This document shows positions 31,907 through 44,677 of a stretch of DNA of 64,000 nucleotides, in pieces (the stretch's first letter is position 1; every line of letters starts with the position of its first letter). The notes below the pieces were generated by a model. The model saw nothing but the letters and a program-made list of their open reading frames with translations. It was not told the DNA's origin and did no database searches. The DNA is from Setoptus koraiensis (lineage: Eukaryota; Arthropoda), in the NCBI GenBank assembly GCA_048013815.1, contig CM106585.1, positions 682,001 through 746,000 on the forward strand, read 5' to 3'. The position numbers were made by a program, and so were the translations under genes.

Positions 31907-34545
31907 GTCGTCGTCGTCGTCGTCTTAATGATAATCATCGTAATCATCATCATAATCATCATCACCATCGTCATGTCGGCGACTCATTTGTGTGCGCCTA
32001 CCAACAATCACTGTGCACCAACAAGAGCTGTCATGTAACGAGTCGCAACTGGAAGCCGTGCTCGTCTTACCTCGCCATTTTGTGACAGAACCAGAGTTCA
32101 ATGACCTCCAAGTTGATGATGCATTCGACCAACGACGCTGCCTCATGAAAAGATTAAAGGGGCGCGCAGAGCCCACATTTGTCATGCACGTAACGGATTA
32201 TAAAATGTGCGGTGCACAAGTGCACACTTTCAATGACAGCGAGCACTCAACTCAAACAAAACTCAAATCACAGGTGAGTAGAGTAACCATTGCTACTGTT
32301 CACGTATATGTAGAGCACAACTCAACACAACTGACAATAATAAGCTGTAACCATATTGTATTGTTGTCACTTATACACTTGACACATAAATGGCATTGTT
32401 GAGGCAAGTAGGCCGCTGATGGCGACGACGACGACACTGCTGCCGGTCAATCAATTGTGATAGCACCATGGAACGTGCAGCGCACAATTGCAATTATCTC
32501 ACTCAACATTCGCTTTCCGTTAATAGAGCAATTGCGCACCACAGAGGATGTTTACGCAACCATTGTTTGCAAGGTGATAATGTCACCAAGAGGGATAGTT
32601 GACACGTCACCGTCGACACAAACAATGACATCACTAAAACAACAGACACAGCAGAAGCGCCGGCATCTCGCCACACACAGCTCTGTTGGCGCGTTGGCGG
32701 CATTGACACAATTGCTCACAAACGACTATCTGCAACAACAACAACAACAACAAAACGACAAATCATCATGGGCAAATAAACTGATGCAACAATCAAACAG
32801 TTCACCAGTGAATAACAATGACGATGGTAAATGGTTCACAACGTCAAATAGCGACAACTCATCAGGGGCATCAAGAGACGACACGGCCGAAGTGGTCACT
32901 GCGGCCGCCTCAAACAGGTGAGCTATAACCAATGATGATTATTGCCAATCTAATAATTCAATGATATAACAATAATCCAATGATACAATGATATAATGAC
33001 ATAATGATGAATCTAATGAACGCTGTTGTACATTAATATTGTTGCTGCATAATTGTTGTTAAATATTGTCGATCGGATGACACAAATAGCGAGCCAGTTT
33101 TTCTTGCACAGCCTGGCCATGGAGCAAGTGATGGGGCCAATGGCCAGCGAGTGAGCTCATCTCTGGTACCGATCAGTAGAGGCAGCGTAGAGGTGAAAAT
33201 ACATGCAACGCATCGAGTGGAACAACGAAACCAAAGCTACATCAATGACAGCGGCAAGTCAGCTGGCACGAATATTACAAACCAATTGACTTGGTCTCAT
33301 CAAATGGTACCACAATCAATGTTCAATTGCAGTGCTTCTAATGCAGCTGCTCATTGCATTCAGCTGAGACAACCCCTGTCACCAATGTCACCTACCGAAC
33401 AACAACAACAACAACAGAAACCACTGTCCGACGTTGTTATGAACAGGGAGCAAAATGATTGGCTCAACAGCAGCAACAACACGGTGTTGTTGTCCACCAA
33501 TGAAGCACATGCAGTTGATGTGGATATACAATCGAAGGATGACTCGACTCGTCGTCGTTTGTCCATGTTGCAAGCACTCGCTAAACACACCAGTGGCAAC
33601 AACCAAAACAACCAAAACATCAACAAAATCTCCATGGCAGGTGGTGCTGATTCAAATATTGGTCAGTCAAGCGGCACAACAATATCAACAGGGCAAGCTT
33701 ACCTGGAGACACAAACAACAACTGGCCAACAACGACAACGACACGACGATCAGTTGTTGTCGGCTGACGAACTGCCGGCGATGGTGGTAGCCGTGGCGGC
33801 AAACAATAGTGAAACATCAGTGACTCCTTCTCTGTCGTCGTCGTCGTCTTTTTCTTCTTCTTCTTACCTCAATTATCCAGTTGAAGGACGACACTCTCTG
33901 TTGGACAATCCAATTGTCAACGGCAGCAGCACTATTCGTTCAGAAGCAGTAGCAACAGCCAACAACGATCATATTGTTGACGGCAACAATAGTCACAAAT
34001 TAGAAAACAACAAGTCAACTGACAACAAACAACAACAAGCCAATGGCACCCACAATTCTAACACGCCGCTGAGAAGAACTAACTCACTCTTGGGTCCCAT
34101 TAATAGAGCGGCCAGACAGTCGCTGTTGGCGCTAATTGTGTCCGGTCATTTAATTTTAATTCCAGTTGCTTGTTTGACCTTAATACTTTTTTTGTTATTT
34201 TTCTGCACTAAGCAGACAAAAACAGCGGAAATCGAACAACAGCAACAACCACGACGGACACAAATAAAACCGTCGTATGGCCTGCAATATGGATTACAGC
34301 AACAGCAACAACAACAACAACAGCTGATTGTTGCTTCTAACAGACAGAGTGGTTGCCAAGTGTCGGTTGCGACAACAATACAGCAACACCATCCAACGGC
34401 TTGCAAGTTCAACACTAATGTTAAGTCAATAAATAAAGTCACTAATATTTATTATGTTCGTTATAATCGTCGATCGATGATAAGATTGTACACACAAGCT
34501 CACACTCAAGCACAAGCGCATGCTCAAGCACTAATTAGCAATTAG
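27243..34545 (+). CDS. Putative ZP-N-module single-pass membrane protein (five exons, assembled here)
   Basis: Exons: 27243-27321, 27475-27723, 32026-32273, 32412-32917 and 33090-34545. All introns are GT-AG with GTGAGT/GTGAGC donors, and every junction phase agrees, giving 845 aa. The start MWPPSAILFSS leads into a hydrophobic, signal-like stretch. A Gln/Asn-rich linker follows. Residues 110-246 resemble a ZP-N domain, with Cys113 (LSCNES), Cys148 (DDAFDQRRC), Cys171 (DYKMCG) and Cys245 (TEDVYATIVCK). An acidic insert sits at 193-204. No ZP-C domain follows. Instead there is a Ser/Gln/Asn-rich stalk of about 450 residues with N-glycosylation-type sites, one TM helix (about 705-733, LILIPVACLTLILFLLFF), and a basic Gln-rich tail of 112 aa. 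ZP modules form apical extracellular matrix in arthropods. Function is inferred only. Exon 3's acceptor is the weakest join. Confidence 0.65.
27724..32025 (+). other. Long intron 2 of the ZP-N gene
   Basis: About 4.3 kb between a GTGAGT donor and the proposed acceptor. It holds TA, GA and CA microsatellites (for example TA at about 29690-29722), a GGTACCTATA palindromic repeat at 27976-27999, and an ATC/GTC array near the 3' end. No second gene was recognised inside. An additional small exon cannot be excluded. Confidence 0.5.
31849..31926. repeat. (ATC)n-(GTC)n trinucleotide array
   Basis: About 18 ATC units are followed by about six GTC units. Open frames over it encode pure His, Ile or Ser runs, with no reason to call them genes. 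It lies just upstream of exon 3 of the ZP-N gene and is free of AG dinucleotides. Confidence 0.95.
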
Positions 34546-36380
34546 TAGTTGCTAATTATACACAAGTATAACATTAAATTATGCATACATAGTTGAACAT
34601 ATTGATTAAAATGATGACTCATTGCTCATGCCGTTGTTGTTGTTGCTGTTGTCTGTTTTGCATACAGCGAGAGAGTTACATAACATGATCTGTTAGCAGT
34701 ACAACAAACTACAACTGTACACCTGTTGTGACCTGACACTGGCTCACATTTATTACTATTTCTATTATTATAACATGAGTTGAATATGCATAGCAGTGCA
34801 CAGGGTGACTTAGTAGTTTGAAGGGCCAAGTAGACCAACGGAACCTCGTTCTAGCACACACTTGAAACAATCAACTGTGCCTAGCCATTTACTGCTACTA
34901 TTGCAGCAACAGCAACATATTTAAATGTTTGCCTGACCAATATTTTTGCATGGTCAAGGTTAACTCAAATGAGGTTGGCCGCAATCACGATGGTCACTCA
35001 CTCAGTCAGCTAGCATAGAGTCAGCTGGCGTAGTAATGTTTCAGACAATGGTTGTTGTTGTTGCTGCAACAGCGATGGGCTTGCGATTATGAAGCGCTCA
35101 TAATAACTAGCTCATCGTTTGACCGTTACTTCAACTGACCGTTACTCTAACTGACCGTTACTCAAGCGGCTGCATCTGCCGCCCGTTCCGTTGTATGTCT
35201 GACTCAATCATTTGCGCACAATATAAACCAAAGTGAACTGGCCAAGTGGACGTATAATTATAATTATCTCAAGCTGCATCTAGATTCCAAGTTTTAGTTT
35301 TGGTATTTTGGTCGGTGTGCTAATGATGGTATCGCCGTGTCATTGTTAGCCGGTTGTTGGCACACACACACACACACACTGTATTACAATGATTGTAACT
35401 GTTTGCAGGGTTATTGCGCAACAATACCATGCTTGCATTAAGTGCTCAAGTGTGAGTCCGTTACTTGCAAGGAGAGCAGACTAGTATGTTTGTGAGACAG
35501 CACAAAAGAGAGCCAGACTCTGGATAAAGGGAGTGGCGTAATCGTTTGGCGTACAGTTATCTAATAAACAAGCTAAAAAACAAATAAATCTATTACTCAC
35601 TCACTCACTCACACAGATGATGTAGATGAAACAAGTGGTTGCACATTCATGAACCAACCAACAAAACAACTTATTCAACTAACAACAATGTTGGCCAGTC
35701 TGACACACAAAAACAAAAATAACTTGCTTATCAAATTGTTGCTCACATTCAACACAACACGATCGACACATTCGATGTGACTATGCTTTATGTATGATGT
35801 AACGCGAATATCACGAGTCAATAACGACTATTGGCAGTGAATATTTTGGCGGTGAATATCATTAGTGCTTTCATGTACAGGTAATGTAATAAATTCAAGA
35901 ATACGAATGCAAAATAACTAGACAGTGATAAGTGCGCCGTGACAGATTCAGTTATCAGCTGCTAGCTTGTTGTTAGATAACATGGAAGTATGAGTTAGAT
36001 GAGATTTTTTAAGATGATGAATGAGTTTTGTCAAGTTTCCGCTGCACACATTCACACACAAATCGGGAAAGGACAAGGTAATTATGGGGCGAGCGTTGTT
36101 ATGGCAACCAACAGTGTCGATCAAGTGCCATTGAAATATTTAAGTCTCGTTAGCAGCATCACAAGCTCGCTCATAACAGCTGATATTTGTCCGGATAGGC
36201 ATTATTATTGTTGTGTAGCCTTGTTTAGTAACAGACACTGATTACAAGACAGTGGATTGTCGTCATGTGCATACTGTAACTCAAATGAGCTTCGAGAGAG
36301 ATAGACAGACAATTGGCGCTGTATTGATGAGTGTGCAGAGAGCGAGAGGATAATTATTATATCTGATATCGTTTATTAGC

Positions 36381-36430
36381 AGATATTGGCAGATATTGGC
36401 AGATATTGGCAGATATTAGCAGATATTAGC
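36381..36430. repeat. 10-bp tandem repeat (AGATATTGGC), 5 copies
   Basis: Three exact copies of AGATATTGGC are followed by two of AGATATTAGC. Confidence 0.95.
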
Positions 36431-37170
36431 AGTTAGTAGGAGTAAAAATGTTGAGGCCAAAAGGGCAGCAGCATTGCGATGAGTTTAACATGAGTGACAA
36501 ATGTCACTCACAAGTCATCTGTAATGTGATAGACAGCTGTTAAAGTTGGCCAATGAACAACAGTCATTCATGCGAGTCGACCGTCTGGATATGTGAGATA
36601 ATAAACAGCTGACTATTTGATTATCTGACAAATATTGTGAGTGAGTTGCGCGACAACAACAAGTGACACACTACTCATGCGCGCTTGCTGCAAACTAATT
36701 TTTATATCGCACAACTAAAAACTTAAACTCACTAGCTTGCTCATAACTAACTTATAAATACTGGTCTCTCTATGTTAGTGGCATGTGAGAGATGAAGAAA
36801 TAAATATGAATGCTATAAATATGTGCGTTGGATGTGCGTTGAATTAGTTTGCTGAGCGATTGAATGAGTGAGCAGTTCACCTGTTATTATTAGCCAATAT
36901 AGCAGTGGATGGTCACAAGACAAGGCAAGTCATGGGTAGTGAGCTTGACACAAGTACGAGCATAAGAGTGTTGTAAATGACAAGAGAGAAATTGTGTTTA
37001 CTCTCTCGCTCTCTGACTCGCTGGCTCTGACTCGCTGGCTCTCTGACTAGCCCACTGTGTGTTGCTGTTGTGTCAGTGCGAGTGAATGAGTGTGCGCAAC
37101 TCAAGCAAGTTTTCAATCAATTTCTGGCGAGCAGGCGCGCTCAACTGTTGACTGGCTGTTCTTGTCAGTG

Positions 37171-37210
37171 GTTGCTTGGCTGGCTGGCTGGCTGGCTGAC
37201 TGACTGGCTG
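37171..37210. repeat. GGCT tetranucleotide repeat
   Basis: Runs of GGCT with GACT variants. The same tetranucleotide family recurs elsewhere in the window, for example near 41545 and, as CCAG, near 60843-60890. Confidence 0.85.
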
Positions 37211-40200
37211 GCGGTGCAACAACACTCCGCATCACAAGCGCGCATCACTCGAGTTGCGCAGCACACAAGCCGATGGCATTGAAATGGCAACAACAACAGC
37301 CAGTTGTTACGCAACTGACAGTGCCTAGTTCAGTCTGGCCTGCCCGACCTGTTGTTGTTGTTGTTGTTGCTGTTGTCGTTGCTGCTGTTGTTGCTGTTGC
37401 TGTTGCTGCTGCTGTTGTTGTTGTTGCTGATGTGTGATGCTGGCCAGCCGGCGAAGCGCCACACGCAATCGGCTTGGATCGAGCCTCTCGCTGAGCAACC
37501 AGTCGTTGTTGTTGCTGTCGTTGTTGCTGATGGTGGTGGTGGTGGTGTGCTGGACGGGACACAGGCCGGCTGGGCAGCAATTCAAGTTCTCCTCAAACAA
37601 CAACTTGTTTGTTGGCCTCTATGCACTTGACTGCTGCTGTGATGGCCGGCTAAGGCCAGCATCGGCCAACTAGCCAACAAACACACCAGGCTCATTTGAT
37701 GCCGGCGCAAGTGTGTGCGCAAAAGATGAGCATGAGAACAAGTTGCAACGAAATGTGAGTGTGTGTGTGTGCAATTTGTTTGCAGCAGCACACCAACTGA
37801 TGCAAGCACAAGTTGCGTAAGAGTTAAGCGATGCTGGCGGGCAAGGGTTTGTTATTGTGAGTCGCTGTTGCTTGCAGTGGCTGGCTGGCAGACGCAATGC
37901 AGACAACAACAGACTGTGCTGAACAGAGAGAGATGCTGCTGCTGCTGCTCGGACAGCAACAACAAGAGAGACTGCCAAAGGCACTGACGACTGTGACGGG
38001 CACTGGCATGACACACATGCCAGCAGCAACAGCAAGCGGCAAAACTTGATGCAGCAACAACAACAACAACAACAAGTTTCATGCCAGCTTTAGTCACAAA
38101 AGATTAAGCTCGCTCACACAGGCCAACAGGCGACTGTTGCCCATTGCATTCCATTAAATGTTGTTGTTTACAATTGGCTGGCCATTCTCGCGAGGTCATG
38201 CGCCTTTGCAGGCCGAGCATCGGATAAGTTGTTCCTATGCGCGCCGCAGCAACAACAGACAAGTGGCCAAAGCAAACAAAAACTCACGACCAGTTCTCGC
38301 TCTCAATTTGCGAGCCATTGCCATCGCCGCTCGCCGCTCGCCGCTCGCACTGCCAGCTCACACTGAGTGTGTGTGACGGGCAGCCAGTGAAGCATCCCAA
38401 GCTGCCCACTAGTGCCAATGGTGTGTCGCTAAACGGCCAAACGCAACGCCTGTCACTAGACTCACACACACACACGCCGAGTGATACCGCACCGGGGGCG
38501 TCGCCGTGTCGCGACCGCGCTGTCCGGACGACCGACACAAGTTGGCAGGTTGAAGTTGTTGGCAGCAGCGACTCGACTGTGTGAGTCATTAAGCAGCCTG
38601 TGGCAACTGCCGACGCGCTCCTCGCCGCGGTGCTCGTCGTGGTGCGCAGGCTCACAAGCAGTGTGCGCCATCACTGCAACTATTGCGGCAATAGCAACAC
38701 TGCCGGCTACGCTGCCAGCGATGCACTGCTCACCAGTGACTGCTGGCAATAGTTGTATCTCTCTATAGTTTATGGCTGCCAGCTCGGCCAGCAGAGGCTC
38801 CTCTGCAGCCTGCGCTCTGCAGCCTGCACTCTGCAGCCTGAGCCAGTGATTGGCATCGTGTCAAACTGCCACAGCCCAGAATAGACTGAGTCGCAGACTC
38901 AGCCACTCGGCGGGGTCCTCGCCGCAGACTGTGCAGCAACGACTCCGCAGGCGACTCAAAACAATTTGTGTGCGTTGGCCTGTCTGTACTCGGTGCTGTG
39001 CTACTATACCACAGTGCTATTATCACATCATAAGGGGGGGCGGCAGCAGCAGCCAGCATCAACTGAACTGAATAGAATTGCAATGAGAAGAGTGCAACCA
39101 GAACGGCGCAGTGTGTGTGTGTGTGTGTGTGTGGAATACACCGAGTCATGGTGCAGATTCGGTGAGCCGAAAAAAGAAGAATCTCGCCCCTTATCGCAGG
39201 CCGGCGTTGTTGCCGTCGCAGCAACAGCAGCAACTGTGTGTGTGTGCTGTGGAAACGAGCTAACGTCCAATCAAATAGGCCCATCACACTAACACACACA
39301 CACAGCGACTAGTCACGCCTGGTGGTGCGCGCATTCCCTTTGTGTGCGCGCCTGTATGTCTGTTGTGTTAGGGAGAGGTGCACACACAAGTCGACCGATG
39401 CTTATTATGGCCATCGCAACAACAGCAACAACAACATCGTGAACCATTATTATGGTAGTGCACGCACAGGCACAACGATAGCAACAGCAACAACGACAGC
39501 AGTGAGTCGAGGGGAGAGGGGGGGCAGAAGCGGGGACGGAGCGGCAGCTAGAACAGGCTGTAGGCTGGTGGGAAACTGGAAAAACTAGTCGATCCACATC
39601 ACCATGGAGAGTAGTTATGCACGCACGCTCACACGCACGCACGCACAGATCGGCACAACAGGCACAACGCACAAGGCTACGCTCGCTGTAGCCGATAGCC
39701 GAATGAGCCCCATTCTGGCTGTGGCCCCTTCTCCCTTCCCTCCTCGTATCGTTGTCTGGTAGTCAGCAACACACTCACACACAGGCCAGTGTCACACTGG
39801 TTGTGTGTGCCAGGTTGAGCCGCGCGCACTGTGCACAGCCGCTACTGTTGTCGGGCTATGGTTGAGCCCGGCCCGAGCCCGAGCCAAACAAAGGAAGCGC
39901 GCGTGTTCTCTGCACTATACGACTGTATGGTGTGCGTAAAGTAGAGAACTGCTCGCCTCATCGACCATGTATACCAATGGTGCGATCAACCGACGACACT
40001 GGCCAGGCCCGTCGCCTATAAGTTTGTGAGGCGGTTTTGGGCGGTTGCGGTACCATTAATACATGGGTACACCGCGCGCACTGCCCTGACAGCCTAAGCA
40101 GCTTTCCCATCTGCTTGCTGTCAGGCGCTGCAGACTTAAACTCAAAGCCACTCTCACAGTGTCAGTGTGTGAGTCTCTCAATTCGCAGGCTCAACTCAAC

Positions 40201-43200
40201 AACAACACAGCTCGCCATCTCTGGTCTGGCCGCAGCGGACGCCGCCGCTCTCTACGTAGGCATCATGTGTCCCCGTGGGCGTGTAACTTTAGTGTGGACA
40301 CCATCAGTACACCAGTTTGCCAGCGGTTCAGACTGGTCCACTCAAGCACACACACAAACGCACCATGATAGTTGAACCCACCGACTGCCCCAAGGCAAGC
40401 GGGTACCGTGAATACCCGTGCGCCAATTATGGTGATGCCAGGGTATTGGCCTCTCACACAACCCCTATTATTATTGCTGCTGCTGCTGTTGCTGACTGCT
40501 GCTCAATTCGATCTCGCTGCCCGATCGTGTATAATGTAAGGGCGCATGCGCACTCATGAGATATGCTTGTGGTTGTTGCTGTTATTTTCGTTGGTTCGGA
40601 TAGTTTATCGTCTTTTATATATGTGGGTTGCACTTAGCAAGCAAGGGATAGAGAAGGAGAGAGAGAGAGAGAGAGAGAGACTGTGCTGAATTGGGCTATT
40701 ACTCAAAGTTGAGTCGGATTTGCGCAGTCGATCTCTCTGGCTGTTGGCTTGCCAAGCTGCGCGAATTGCCAAGCTTGGTAGTTTTGCTGCTGTTGCTGCT
40801 GCTGCTGTCGTTGTTGTTGTTGTTGTGTAGTGGTGGTGATAGTAGTAGTTGCAATAGTAGTAGTTGCAGCAGCAGCAGCAGTAGAGACGGTGGTGCTGGT
40901 TGTAATTGGTAGTAGGGATAGAGAGAAAAAAGTGTTCACGTCGTTCGCATTTTGAGCTCAACCATTCCAAGCTAGTTTCATTCTGGCTTTCGATGCTTTG
41001 AGTGGCGGCAGTCTAGTTGAGAATAGTCACAACAGAGTTAGTAACAACAACATCAGCAATGACTGCACCAACAGCAACTAAACTCAAATGAAATGGAGTA
41101 GAGAGGAAATAACAACAACAAATTCAGTGCTTGCCAGCATCGACCAAATAGAGGCGAGAGCCCGACTAGCGCTGCCACAGCGCTGCGACAACGAACGAGG
41201 GGCCTCAGTGTAACTAGCTACACACAATTTGTTTCGCTGTTATCTGCTTATCCGCCACTATCGCACTTGTTTCCTCGATCGCATCGTTGTCGTCGTCGTT
41301 GGCGTCGTTGGCGTCGTTGTTGTCGCTGTTGTCGCTGTTGTCGAGGCATCACAACACACACACACACACACTAAAATAGATAACTGAAGCCGCCAGCCTC
41401 AAGCTCAAAGCCCGGCCCAAAGTCTGGTGTGTCTATCATCCAACTCAAAGTACAGTTATTCTACTCCACTTCGCCACTCTGCCGCCTATAAGCTGGCATA
41501 GTATTTGTGCCAGTTATACTATAGACTTATAATGGCCTCTTTGGCTGGCTGGCTGGCTGCCTTGCTTTGTTGTTGTCGACAGTCGACGAGCTCACAGACA
41601 TAGACAGAGTTGGTTGCCATTTGCAAGCGCTTTTGTGTCGCTCTCTCTCTCTCTCTCTATCCCTATGTATATTTGCTGGCTATGTAATGACAACAAAAAC
41701 AAATGGATAGACGACAGCTAGCAAGCGAGCAAGTTGGAAAGCTCGCTTAGTCAGAATGCGTTACGTTGCTGATAAAGCAGATTTTATTTTCGTCATCATT
41801 ATCGTCCCTCGGCTGGCTGGCTGGATGACTGTTTGGCTGACTGAATGTTCAGCTCACTGGTTGGCTCAGTCGCTGCCATTGTGGTTGTGTTTGCTCGAGA
41901 CACAAAGACACAGAGACACACAAAGACACTACTTCTAGGGTTCTAAGGGCGAGAATAAGAATTTTGCATTTTGCATTTCGCTTTCTCCGCCATCACTACA
42001 CCATTTTACACTATCTGTATTTACGTTGTCTGCATTTTCACTATCAGCGGCAGCATGTCGTGAATTAAGCGAGACAAACAGGGAGAGAACTCCCTCTAAT
42101 TTCAATGTATACAATAACAACAACAATTCACTAAGAGATACAATATAAATTCTACCAGTTGTCGTCTTGCTATTAAAGCAATATGCAACGCACAATATTA
42201 ATACACTAGAGTGTTATTTGTCTAGGCGCGCCAGAGACTCACAGTACTCCAAAGACGCCATAGCGACAAGAACAATATTCATAATGATGATGGTGATGTA
42301 ACAGCACGTCAAATCTTAACCAAAATTCGTATCAACACAACATATACTCTTCTTTCATAAATAGTTACTGGCAGGCAAATCTGGTAGTAGCTACCATAGC
42401 TCGACAACGAAATGAAGAGAATCAGCAATGGCAGCAAAACAATAACTTTCTACTCTCGGTATTATTATTAGATGAATTGATGAAATTTCCATCGTTTTCA
42501 ATAGTGTTACTGTTGCTATCAACTTGTATTTTTGCCATAATACAATTAAAGTACACTACTAAATATTTTATGGAGATATGGCAAGGAGATGAAATAGTTC
42601 AGGCACAATCACCAGCATTTAGGTGGCATTAGCGATTCTTTCGAGCGCGCCAGTCTCTCAGTCTAACTTTCCTTCCCTCTCACTATGTCGCGAAATAAGT
42701 ATGATGACAAAAACACTTGATGAAATCGAATATAATACAGAAATAGAATGAAAGAGAAACCTGAGACACACAATGTGCGATAGTTCGTCACCGATGAATA
42801 CGTAGTGGATGATGAATAATAATACTAATAATAGTAATATATCTATGTGAGATCTAGCTCAAATTTCTTCTCTAATTCTCTCAGTGTTTTCTGACTCTCC
42901 TCAGTCCATAACTATCTAGTATACATTTTTCTATATCTTTCTGTCAACATATTAGAATTTCATTGGCTGATTCGTCATTTGCCTGGCTAATAGAACCTGT
43001 CTTAATACAGTCGTCTCACATTTACACACAAGAGTCTCTATCACAAATCACCTGCTCTATTTCGTGTTGTTGCTGATGCGGATAGCTCTCTAGTCTTGCA
43101 ATATGACCATCTTGATTGAGATGAATTTTGAGATGCTTATAACAAAAGCCATCCAACAAATAATAGCTACGTTCAGGAGCTAATTTTATTTTAGTTAACA

Positions 43201-43832
43201 AGTTAAATGATTGGTGTAATCAATGACCACTACCATTAGATCATTATTCAGTTAGTTGCCATTGCTAATTATTACAACTGCAAACTGCAAATGCAAACCG
43301 AGGCGAAGGCGAGGTGATATCTCAATGGTAATCTGAATAAGATTGTTTAGATAGAAAATCGTCTACAATTAAGGTTGAGAGCCAATGCACTTGCAGATAT
43401 TGTATTGTGATCACATGACAAAGATGGTATCATTAATACTATGAGCATTATGTATTTGGCTCGTAGTCGTCGTTATTGTTTAATTCATCATACACATAAC
43501 ATCACAAGCATAATAGCTCGCCTATTATATATATCTATTATATCTAAGCTATAATGTCAGACGATGTATGAACACATCACACTGAGAGAATCGTCGAGAG
43601 AGAACTAGCACTGCTAAAAATTATATCACTAACCATACCGCAGCAATATATATTTATATCATCATATCAATATCCACGTAAACATTCACATGCTATTACT
43701 CTTGAACAAATATTCAGATGACTAAGTCAGATGTAGACAATGGACGAACATGATAATAAATATATATATATATAATTGTGGCGACAATAAGACGATACAT
43801 AGAGAAAGATTGATTTAACTAATGAGACTTAC

Positions 43833-44677
43833 GTTGAGGTGGCATTAGTTTCCGAATTATTAGTAGTTTGATGCTGACGTGACGAAATAGACGACGTCAT
43901 TGTGGTGGTCGAATGATGCCCGTGATGAGAATGATGGCCTGGTGAGCCATGATGATGATGATGATTAGACGAGGATGAGGAGGAATCTTCTAATTTTGTT
44001 GTCGTCGTATTTGTGTGATTAGCAGCATTAGAGTTGCTATTGGTGCTGTTACTACTAATATTATTAGTATTAGTTGTTGAGGTGCTTGTTGTATTATTAT
44101 TTGTATTAATATTATTATTATTATTTGAGGCACTACTACCACTAGACGACGATAATTTGCCAATACCAACATTTTGATGTCTGCCATACATCTTAATATG
44201 ATCAACTAGACGCTTTGTGATATTGGGCTGTTGTTGTTGCATATTATTATTACTATTAGCGGTTGAGTTACTATAAGCTTGATGTAATGGCGACGACGAC
44301 GACAATATATTATTGGCTACTGCTGATTGTTGAGCTTTTGTTACCTGGTGATGTGATGAGGGTGACGATGAGGCTAGGGGGCCGCCGCTTGGGGCGTTAG
44401 TGGCTGTTGTCGGTTGTGTCGTATTTGTATTTGTGATGTTGGGTGTTGCTGTTGGCGTTATAGCTTGTTGTGTTGCCCGAAGATGTGAAGATGTGTGATG
44501 ATTAGATTGGGCCGATGAAGATGATGAGGCCGTTGATGAGGCCGACGAGGAGGATGAAGAGGACGACGACGACGATGACCCAGCTAGAGACAACGGAGCC
44601 AGAGGCGGCGAAGCGTTGGCTGCCGGGGCGCCCAGCCAGACCGGGCTGGGTCGCGTCGTCTGGGTTTCCTTGACCAT
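43833..44677 (-). CDS. First coding exon of an unrecognised Ser/Asn/Thr-rich protein
   Basis: The ATG at 44677 opens 281 codons plus 2 nt, ending at a good donor (CTCAAC|GTAAGT) at 43832, so this is a 5' exon of phase 2. It begins MVKETQTTRPSPVWLGAPAA. Then come a long Ser run, a Thr/Asn/Pro region, Asn-Thr repeats and a His-rich stretch. The only segment with ordinary composition is ITKRLVDHIKMYGRHQNVG, which could be a short functional motif. I recognise no family. The low complexity makes homology by eye unreliable. The next exons, to the left, were not found. An upstream short ORF (MILHKQQQQ, about 45063-45132) would lie in the 5'UTR. Confidence 0.6.

Larger units (their letters stand above)
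34546..43832. other. Long region without a recognised gene
   Basis: No domain in any frame. About 34.6-37 kb is AT-rich with microsatellites. About 37-40.5 kb is GC- and CpG-richer, with GGCT tetranucleotide runs (37171-37210), CTG/CAG and CA arrays, GCCGCTC repeats (38321-38345) and CTCTGCAGCCTG-type repeats (about 38791-38842). From 40.6 to 43.8 kb it becomes AT-rich again. Later exons of the minus-strand gene starting at 44677 should lie somewhere to the left of it, but I could not identify them. Confidence 0.5.

Noticed and set aside
31781-32085. ORFs of pure Ile/Val or His/Arg
   Set aside because: Translations of the ATC/GTC array in different frames.
37325-37630. Poly-Gln, poly-Leu and poly-Ala ORFs
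   Set aside because: The same CTG/TTG array read in several frames and strands; no flanking domain or splice structure.
38763-39299. 178-codon minus-strand ORF
   Set aside because: Composition follows CA and CTG repeats; no recognisable motif.
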